From contig NZ_JBDZDN010000002.1 in the NCBI RefSeq assembly GCF_040049215.1, forward strand, positions 124,001-188,000: DNA of 64,000 bases, given 5' to 3'. Positions 58,418-64,000 of the stretch are shown here, in pieces. Positions within the stretch are counted from its first letter, which is position 1; each line of letters starts with the position of its first letter. This DNA is from Mesorhizobium_K sp040049215 (lineage in GTDB: Bacteria > Pseudomonadota > Alphaproteobacteria > Rhizobiales > Rhizobiaceae). The position numbers were made by a program, and so were the translations under genes. The notes beneath the pieces were generated by a model that was not told the DNA's origin, made no database searches, and saw only the letters and a list, made by a program, of their open reading frames with translations.

Positions 58418-59785
58418 TCAGGCGGCCTTGGCCACCACCCGGTTGCGGCCGCCGCTCTTGGCCTCGTACAACGCCACGTCGGCGCGCTTCAGCAGTTCCG
58501 CCACCGAATCGACGCCCTTCTTCAGCGACGACACGCCGACGCTGACGGTGACCGTGACATCCTTACCCGCGACGGCGAACGCCGCGTCCGCGATCTCGGC
58601 GCGCACCCGCTCCGCCACCTTCCCGGCAATCGCCGCCTCGGTGTCGGGCATCACCACCACGAACTCCTCGCCGCCATAGCGGCAGGCAAGGTCGATGCCG
58701 CGCACGTTCTTGCGCAGCCGCCGCGCAAACTCGCGCAGCACCTCGTCGCCGCCGTCGTGACCGTGGCTGTCGTTGATCGCCTTGAAGCGGTCGATGTCGG
58801 TGATCATCAGCGACAGCGGCCGCCGCCGCGCCACCGCGCGGTCGAACAGAGTCTGCAAATGGCTGTCGAGGTAGCGGCGGTTGTGCAGTCCGGTCAGCGC
58901 GTCCGTGACCGCCATCTCGATCGTCTGGGTGACGCTGAGCCGCAAATGGTCGTTGTAGCGCTTGCGCTTTACCTGAGTGCGCAGCCGCGCCGTCAGTTCC
59001 TGGCGGTCGATCGGCCGGATCAGGAAGTCGTTGATGCCGAGTTCCAGCCCGCGCACGATGCGGTCGACCTCGCCCTCCTCCGCGAGCAGGATGATCGGCA
59101 CGAAGCGCGTGCGGTCGAGCGAGCGCAGTTGCGAGCAGAGCCGCAGCGGATCGAATTCGGCAAAGCCGGTCGAGACGATCACACATTCATAGGGTTCCTC
59201 CGCCGCCTGGAAGAAGCCGACATGCGGATCGGTCGCCACATCGACCTTGGCCGACTCGCCGAGCATTTCGGCGACCTCCCGTCCAGAATCGGGCCGCTCG
59301 TCGATCAGGAGAATCGCCGGCGTCGCTTCGCTCTCGGGCTCGCGGCGGGACAGGAGTTCCTCGATCCCGATGTTCCGCGTCGTCGAGGCGCGCAGGCGAA
59401 GCTCGTCCGTCAACATCTTCAGCCGCACCAGGCTCCGCACCCTGGTCATCAGTTGCAGGTCGTTGACCGGTTTGGTGAGGAAGTCGTCGGCGCCCGCTTC
59501 GAGCCCGCGGATGCGGTCGGACACATGGTCCAGGGCGGTGATCATGACCACCGGGATGTGCGAGGTAGCCGGGTCGCTCTTCAGCCGGCGGCAGACCTCG
59601 AACCCGTCCATGTCGGGCATCATGACGTCGAGCAGCACGACGTCGATCTTGCCGTTCTCGCAGGTCTCGAGCGCGTCCGCGCCATTGCCCGCCGTGAATA
59701 CCTCGAAATATTCGGCGAGCAGCCGGACCTCGAGCAGTTTCACATTGGCTGGAACGTCATCGACGACGAGGATGCGCGCGGTCAT
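58418..59785 (-). CDS. pleD: Response regulator / diguanylate cyclase PleD
   Basis: 455 residues. Two receiver domains (MTARILVVDDVPANVKLLE with Asp in VVLLDVMMPDMDG, and a second near 155-270 with VIVSTGF and no obvious phosphoacceptor) precede a GGDEF domain. DALTGLHNRRYLD, ITDIDRFKAINDSHGHDGGDEVLREFA and CRYGGEEFVVVMPD give an active GGEEF site, with the RxxD inhibitory site (RGID) five residues before. PleD makes c-di-GMP at the old pole during the swarmer-to-stalk type transition. The start is coupled to divK by one shared base. Confidence 0.96.
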   Translation of the reverse strand: MTARILVVDDVPANVKLLEVRLLAEYFEVFTAGNGADALETCENGKIDVVLLDVMMPDMDGFEVCRRLKSDPATSHIPVVMITALDHVSDRIRGLEAGADDFLTKPVNDLQLMTRVRSLVRLKMLTDELRLRASTTRNIGIEELLSRREPESEATPAILLIDERPDSGREVAEMLGESAKVDVATDPHVGFFQAAEEPYECVIVSTGFAEFDPLRLCSQLRSLDRTRFVPIILLAEEGEVDRIVRGLELGINDFLIRPIDRQELTARLRTQVKRKRYNDHLRLSVTQTIEMAVTDALTGLHNRRYLDSHLQTLFDRAVARRRPLSLMITDIDRFKAINDSHGHDGGDEVLREFARRLRKNVRGIDLACRYGGEEFVVVMPDTEAAIAGKVAERVRAEIADAAFAVAGKDVTVTVSVGVSSLKKGVDSVAELLKRADVALYEAKSGGRNRVVAKAA

Positions 59786-60156
59786 CAGGCGTCGCCCAGG
59801 TAAGACTTGATGGTCTCGATGAAGCGCGGGACCGATATCGGCTTGGAGATATAGGCCTCGCACCCGCCCTGGCGAATCCGCTCCTCGTCGCCCTTCATGG
59901 CGAAAGCCGTCACGGCGATCACCGGGATCTTGTGGAGGTCGTCGTCCTCCTTCAGCCAGCGGGTCACGTCGAGGCCGGAGACTTCCGGCAGCTGGATATC
60001 CATCAAAATGAGGTCGGGCTTGTGCAGCCGCGCCAGATCCAGCGCCTCCAGCCCGTTGCGCGTGCGCACGGTCTCGTAGCCGCTGGCCTCGATCAGGTCG
60101 CGAAAGAGCTTCATGTTGAGCTCGTTGTCCTCGACGATCATGACTTTCTTCGGCAT
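59785..60156 (-). CDS. divK: Single-domain response regulator DivK
   Basis: 123 residues, a lone receiver. KKVMIVEDNELNMKLFRDLIE has the acidic pair, LILMDIQLPEVSGLDVTRWLKE the phosphorylated Asp, PVIAVTAFAMKGDEERIRQGG the Thr and EAYISKPIS the Lys. DivK is an allosteric regulator of the PleC/DivJ-DivL-CckA pathway controlling CtrA and division asymmetry. divK and pleD overlap at TGATG, as in most alphaproteobacteria. Confidence 0.97.
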   Translation of the reverse strand: MPKKVMIVEDNELNMKLFRDLIEASGYETVRTRNGLEALDLARLHKPDLILMDIQLPEVSGLDVTRWLKEDDDLHKIPVIAVTAFAMKGDEERIRQGGCEAYISKPISVPRFIETIKSYLGDA

Positions 60157-60380
60157 CGACTTCCCGTTCCAGCTTCCCGATCCGAGCGGGCAAGCATCGC
60201 CGCAACGCCTTTTCGGGCGTCAAACCCCTGTCGAGACGTTACGACAAGAACATTGACGAAACACAAACCAATAGGGTCGAACACAAGGCTTTCCTGCCCC
60301 TGCATCCAGGGAATCGCGGCGCGCGCGCTTGCCTGCGGTCGTCAGGATAGTTACTCGGGACCCGATCCGAAAGGCCGCCT

Positions 60381-60680
60381 ATGACAAACGACCGACAGAA
60401 CCGCGAGAGTGCCGAGGCGCTGGCTATCCAGGCGCTGGGCTTCGTCGCCGCCGATCCGGAGCTGCTGCCTCGCTTCCTGGCGATATCAGGCATCGATGCA
60501 GGCGCGATCCGGCAGGCGGCCCGCGAACCCGGCTTCCTCGCCGGCGTGCTGCAGTTCATCGTCGCGCACGAGCCCACGCTGATGCGCTTTTCTGAAGATT
60601 CGGGCATTCCGCCCCAGCAGGTCTCGGCTGCGTTGCGCGCGCTGCCCTTCGGCGGCGACGACCACGACCGATCGGTCTGA
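60381..60680 (+). CDS. DUF3572 family protein
   Basis: 99 residues, soluble and helical. The DUF3572 pattern is present: SAEALAIQALGFVAADPELLPRFLAISGI, then REPGFLAGVLQFIVAHEPTLMRFSE and GIPPQQVSAALRALPFGG. Function unknown; the family is confined to alphaproteobacteria and usually lies near divK and dinB, as here. The gene is divergent from divK. Confidence 0.9.
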   Translation: MTNDRQNRESAEALAIQALGFVAADPELLPRFLAISGIDAGAIRQAAREPGFLAGVLQFIVAHEPTLMRFSEDSGIPPQQVSAALRALPFGGDDHDRSV

Positions 60681-60696
60681 TGGGTTCCCGCGGCAT

Positions 60697-61272
60697 TCAA
60701 AGCACATAACGCATCAGAGGCCGGCCGGCCTTGCGCTTGACGAGCGTTGAGAAGCCCGCCTTTTCGAAGACGCGCGTCGAGCCCACGAAAAGGCCGACCG
60801 AACGTGAACTTTTCGACTGGTCGATCGGGCAGACTTCGACCAAGCGAGCGCCATTCTCCCTCGCGAATGCAAGGCCGCTCGCTACCAACCTGTGGCTAAG
60901 CCCTTTGCCGCGTGCCTTGGCGCGCAGGAAGAAACACGAGATCGCCCATACCGCCGGGTCGGACGCATCGCCGGGATCGACCGGCGCCGAGCCCCTGCCC
61001 GCATTGTTCCACTCCGGTACGTCGGCGCGCGGACCTATCTGCATCCAGCCGATGGCTTGGCCCTCATCGAAGGCAAGCAGACCCGGCGGCGGGCCGGCCT
61101 CGATCCGCCCGCGGATGATCGCTTTCTTCTGCTGGCCGTCCTTGGTCTTGCGCGCAGCGGGCGGCAAGCGGAAGTAGGTGCACCAACAGCCGTAGCAGGC
61201 GCCCTGCTTGCCGAACAGGTCCTCGAAGGCGGGCCAGAGATCGGGCGTCAGCGGCCGAATGTCCACAGGCAT
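60697..61272 (-). CDS. GNAT family N-acetyltransferase
   Basis: 191 residues from the ATG at 61272. MPVDIRPLTPDLWPAFEDLFGKQGACYGCWCTYFRLP at the start has a C-x2-C-x-C cluster. The acetyl-CoA loop reads FFLRAKARGKGLSHRLVASGLAFARENGARLVEVCP, and a final GLFVGSTRVFEKAGF matches the GNAT core. Substrate unknown. It is divergent from dinB; the LexA box in the gap lies nearer to dinB. Confidence 0.85.
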   Translation of the reverse strand: MPVDIRPLTPDLWPAFEDLFGKQGACYGCWCTYFRLPPAARKTKDGQQKKAIIRGRIEAGPPPGLLAFDEGQAIGWMQIGPRADVPEWNNAGRGSAPVDPGDASDPAVWAISCFFLRAKARGKGLSHRLVASGLAFARENGARLVEVCPIDQSKSSRSVGLFVGSTRVFEKAGFSTLVKRKAGRPLMRYVL

Positions 61273-61330
61273 ATTACCCACCCTTCCGCGCCGCTTGTTC
61301 GCAACGGCGCGCTGGCATAAGATTTGCGAT

Positions 61331-61345
61331 GTTCTCTTTATGTTC
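61331..61345 (+). promoter_or_regulatory. LexA box upstream of dinB
   Basis: GTTC-TCTTTAT-GTTC is an exact match to the alphaproteobacterial LexA site GTTC-N7-GTTC. It ends 6 bp before the ATG of dinB at 61352, so LexA would block the transcript start. This supports SOS induction of dinB and marks 61352 rather than the ATG at 61340 as the start. Confidence 0.8.
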
Positions 61346-61351
61346 GCAGTG

Positions 61352-62677
61352 ATGGCAATCCCTGTCAACGACCCCGAGCACGGTTTCTGCCGCGACTGCA
61401 TGGCGCTGCAGGCGCGCGCCGCGCCGCGCTGCGAGCGCTGCGGCAGCCCGCGCATGGCGCGGCACCCGGAACTCTACCGGCTGCATCTCGCCCATATCGA
61501 CTGCGACGCATTCTACGCGGCGGTCGAGAAGCGCGATAACCCTGCGCTGAAGGACAAGCCGGTCATCATCGGTGGCGGAAAACGCGGCGTCGTCTCCACC
61601 GCCTGCTACATCGCCCGCATCAAGGGCGTGCGCTCGGCCATGCCGATGTTCAAGGCGCTGGAGGCCTGCCCCGAGGCAATCGTTGTTCCGCCGGACATGG
61701 AGAAATATGTGCGCGTCGGCCGCGAGGTGCGCGCCATGATGCAGGCGCTGACCCCGCTGGTGGAGCCGCTCTCAATCGACGAGGCGTTCCTCGACCTCTC
61801 CGGCACCGAGCGGCTGCATGGCCGTCCGCCGGCGATGGTGCTTGCCGATTTCACGCGGCGCGTTGAACAGGAGGTCGGCATCACCGTCTCCGCCGGCCTC
61901 TCCTATTGCAAATTCCTGGCCAAGGTGGCGTCCGATTTCCGCAAGCCGCGCGGCTTCTCGGTGATCGGCGAGGCAGAGGCCGTCGGGTTTCTCGCCGAAC
62001 AGCCGGTGACGCTGATCTGGGGTGTCGGCAAGGCTTTCGCGGCAACGCTCGAGCGCGACGGCATCAGGATGATTGGCCAGTTGCAGAAACTGGAGCGCGC
62101 CGAACTGATGCGCCGCTACGGCTCGATGGGCGACCGGCTTTATCATCTGTCGCGCGGGCAGGACGAACGCCAGGTCCATGCCGACCGCGACGCCAAGAGC
62201 GTGTCGGCCGAGACGACGTTCGACACCGACCTCGCATCGCCCGCTGATCTGGTGCCGGTGCTGCGCGCCCTGTCGGAAAAAGTCTCGGCGAGGCTGAAGA
62301 AGTCAGGCATTGCCGGCCGCACCGTAGTGCTGAAGCTCAAGACGCAGGATTTCAAGCTCTGCACCCGCAACCGGCAGCTCACCGATCCGACGCGGCTTGC
62401 CGACCGCATCTTCCAGACCGGGCTGCATCTCTTGGAAAAGGAAACCGACGGCACCAAATATCGGTTGTTGGGGATAGGCGTCAGCGACCTGACCGACTCG
62501 GACAAGGCTGATCCGCCCGACCTCGTCGATCTTCCGGCGCGCAAACGTGCGCTTGCCGAAGGCGCTATCGACAGCCTGCGGGAAAAGTTCGGAAGAAAGG
62601 CCGTCGAGACCGGCTATACGTTCGGCAAGGGCCGCTCGGCCCATCCGCCGGAATTCATCGAGCGGGACGAGGATTGA
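61352..62677 (+). CDS. dinB: DNA polymerase IV
   Basis: 441 residues. The Y-family core has LHLAHIDCDAFYAAVEKRDNPAL (first metal Asp), VVSTACYIARIKGVRSAMP, PLSIDEAFLDLSG (catalytic Asp-Glu) and GITVSAGLSYCKFLAKVASDFRKP. A little-finger domain follows to about residue 400. It begins with an extra CRDCMALQARAAPRCERCG segment that could bind zinc, which is absent from E. coli DinB. It performs error-prone bypass of DNA lesions. The LexA box just upstream indicates SOS control. Confidence 0.96.
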   Translation: MAIPVNDPEHGFCRDCMALQARAAPRCERCGSPRMARHPELYRLHLAHIDCDAFYAAVEKRDNPALKDKPVIIGGGKRGVVSTACYIARIKGVRSAMPMFKALEACPEAIVVPPDMEKYVRVGREVRAMMQALTPLVEPLSIDEAFLDLSGTERLHGRPPAMVLADFTRRVEQEVGITVSAGLSYCKFLAKVASDFRKPRGFSVIGEAEAVGFLAEQPVTLIWGVGKAFAATLERDGIRMIGQLQKLERAELMRRYGSMGDRLYHLSRGQDERQVHADRDAKSVSAETTFDTDLASPADLVPVLRALSEKVSARLKKSGIAGRTVVLKLKTQDFKLCTRNRQLTDPTRLADRIFQTGLHLLEKETDGTKYRLLGIGVSDLTDSDKADPPDLVDLPARKRALAEGAIDSLREKFGRKAVETGYTFGKGRSAHPPEFIERDED

Positions 62678-62683
62678 AGCGCT

Positions 62684-63151
62684 CTACGATCTGTTGAGGT
62701 CGATCTCGCATGTGACGACCTGCTCGCCGGTCTTCGGGTCGACGTCGACCGTCGTAAGCTTCATGCCGTTTTCGCCGACCTTCTGTACTTTCATCTTCGC
62801 TTCGCGGTCGCCGTTGACCGCCTTTGCCCAGCGGATCGAGAGGTCGAAAACATCACCCGTCAGCGCGCCGGAAAGGCCCGCCGGACCGGTCGTGGAGCCC
62901 AGGTAAGCGCCGGAAAATCCCGCTCCGTCGGACTTTAGCGTCACGCCGATCTTGCGCGACACGACGACCAGGCCGCGGCATTTTCCGTCCATGGAGAGGC
63001 TAGTCGGCGAGGCGTCGGCATCCATGGCGCAAGAAACCGTTACCGGCGACGAGACCGTCGTCAGGCGGAACTTGCCCTTGCCGCTCCAACTGCCGGCAAA
63101 GGAGGCGAGCATATCCGCGTCGTCGGCCAGGGCCGGCGAAACAACGAGCAA
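62684..63151 (-). CDS. Exported protein of unknown function with apparent 5' frameshift
   Basis: The frame from 63151 gives LLVVSPALADDADMLASFAGSW and about 145 further residues, with an ALA-DD signal cleavage site. The true start is probably the ATG at 63194 (GGAGG five bases upstream), which gives MTRAFRILFVVFAF and then goes out of frame. One extra A in the AAAA run at 63150-63153 (plus strand) would join both parts into a full signal peptide. The mature part is a small periplasmic protein of unknown family. Either a real frameshift or a sequencing error is possible. Confidence 0.65.
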   Translation of the reverse strand: MLVVSPALADDADMLASFAGSWSGKGKFRLTTVSSPVTVSCAMDADASPTSLSMDGKCRGLVVVSRKIGVTLKSDGAGFSGAYLGSTTGPAGLSGALTGDVFDLSIRWAKAVNGDREAKMKVQKVGENGMKLTTVDVDPKTGEQVVTCEIDLNRS

Positions 63152-63346
63152 AACGCAAACACAACAAACAGAATGCGGAAAGCTCTGGTCATGACGGCCT
63201 CCGAAGAATCAGCCCGAAAGATCACAGTGGCGCGCCTTTCTCGCACGTATGTTTGACAGGCGTGTGTAAGCTCGTAGCGCTCTGGCCCAGCCGATTGGCG
63301 GCTCTAAGCGGTTGCGGCGGAACGCGGCCCTTGCCACACACCGCGC

Positions 63347-64000
63347 ATGGCCGAAACGCATTCGACACCAAAGGCGGCGCTGTGGATGGGAGGGTCGATC
63401 GCCTCCTTCCTGACCATGACGGTCGCCGGCCGTGCCATCATGCCGGAACTCGACGTATTCCAGGTCATGGAGATGCGCTCGGTCATCGGCTGGTTCATCC
63501 TGCTGCCGCTGGTCTTCGCGTCGGGCGGCTTTGCCGCAATGCGCACCAAGCGGCCGCTGCAGCACATCGGCCGCAACGTCGTGCACTATGCTGGCCAGTT
63601 CGCCTGGCTCCAGGCGCTCACCATGATACCGCTGGCGCAGCTCATCTCGATCGAATTCACCACGCCGATCTGGGGCGCGCTGCTGGCGGTTCTGTTCCTC
63701 GGCGAACGCATGAACGCGCGCAAGATCGCGGCGATTCTGCTCGGCATTGTCGGTGTGCTCGTCATCGTGCGGCCCGGCGCGACAGCGGTGGATCCCGGCC
63801 ACCTCATCATGCTCGCGGGCGCCGTCGCCTTCGGCATCTCCGTGGTGATGGTGAAGTCGCTCACCCGCACCGACAGCGTCGTCGCCATCATTTTCTGGAT
63901 GCTGATCATCCAATCCATCATCGGGCTCGTTCCGGCGATCGCCGTCTGGCGCACGCCGACGCCAGAGATGTGGCCGTGGATCCTTCTGGTATCCTTCACC
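63347..64000 (+). CDS. DMT/EamA family transporter, 3' truncated by window end
   Basis: The frame is open from the ATG at 63347 to the window end (218 codons visible). It begins MAETHSTPKAALWMGGSIAS and has six or more membrane helices. The first EamA half has VFQVMEMRSVIGWFILLPLVF, LAQLISIEFTTPIWGALLAVLFLGE and RKIAAILLGIVGVLVIVRPG. The second half has begun when the window ends. It is an inner-membrane exporter of unknown substrate. Confidence 0.85.
   Translation, partial: MAETHSTPKAALWMGGSIASFLTMTVAGRAIMPELDVFQVMEMRSVIGWFILLPLVFASGGFAAMRTKRPLQHIGRNVVHYAGQFAWLQALTMIPLAQLISIEFTTPIWGALLAVLFLGERMNARKIAAILLGIVGVLVIVRPGATAVDPGHLIMLAGAVAFGISVVMVKSLTRTDSVVAIIFWMLIIQSIIGLVPAIAVWRTPTPEMWPWILLVSFT

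Overview
The window is high-GC DNA with tightly packed genes and looks like a chromosomal segment of an alphaproteobacterium of the order Hyphomicrobiales (Rhizobiales), most likely Mesorhizobium or a close Phyllobacteriaceae relative. The evidence is the divK-pleD-rpmG group, clpS-clpA, DUF1489 and DUF3572 proteins, the pyrB-pyrC'-plsY-dprA-topA-rnr order, a RIME-like rhizobial intergenic repeat and an alphaproteobacterial-type LexA box (GTTC-N7-GTTC). I saw no rRNA, tRNA, CRISPR array, prophage or complete insertion sequence. The only mobile-element trace is a short IS3-type orfA remnant behind clpA.

Layout. 1-8.5 kb: RidA fragment, phosphodiesterase-like protein, FemAB-like acyltransferase, SMR efflux protein, HIT protein, azlCD amino-acid exporter, a class III cyclase with a membrane tail, and two DMT exporters with Lrp-type and TetR-type regulators. 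8.5-18 kb: clpA/clpS, phasin, a D,D-carboxypeptidase with SPOR domain, a VWA/J-domain pair, DUF1489, DUF924 and L-serine dehydratase. 18-23 kb: DUF599, YdcF, a UDP-xylose synthase-type epimerase, and gatC-GNAT-gatA, where GatA carries a palindromic in-frame insertion. 23-26 kb: a copper-handling set (Cys-rich and Met-rich exported proteins, small membrane protein, multicopper oxidase) behind a FixK/FNR-like box. 26-39 kb: ruvX, aidB-like, pyrB plus a dihydroorotase-like protein without metal ligands, plsY, dprA, topA and rnr. 39-44 kb: cupin/LysR pair, a P1B-type metal ATPase and a flavin monooxygenase.

44.2-50.2 kb is the most unusual part. Two clusters, each of three tandem genes for 30-38 residue peptides, lie about 3.2 kb apart on opposite strands. 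All six peptides share a leader of the pattern K/R-x-Y-x-K-P-x-L-x-K-R followed by a hydrophobic V-x-A stretch, which resembles the YxxPxL recognition leader of lasso-type RiPPs. Their cores lack the acidic residue a lasso ring needs, and no lasso enzymes are present. The second cluster sits between a glycosyltransferase and a DUF6065 gene followed by a GT8 glycosyltransferase, all on one strand. I read this as a candidate undescribed RiPP system, possibly with glycosylated products.

50-64 kb: a sulfate ABC importer (substrate-binding protein, cysT, cysW, cysA), an MFS transporter, an HTTM/unknown/DCC1 trio, rpmG with promoter and terminator, divK-pleD, DUF3572, a GNAT, an SOS-type dinB, an exported protein with an apparent signal-peptide frameshift, and a truncated DMT transporter at the window end.
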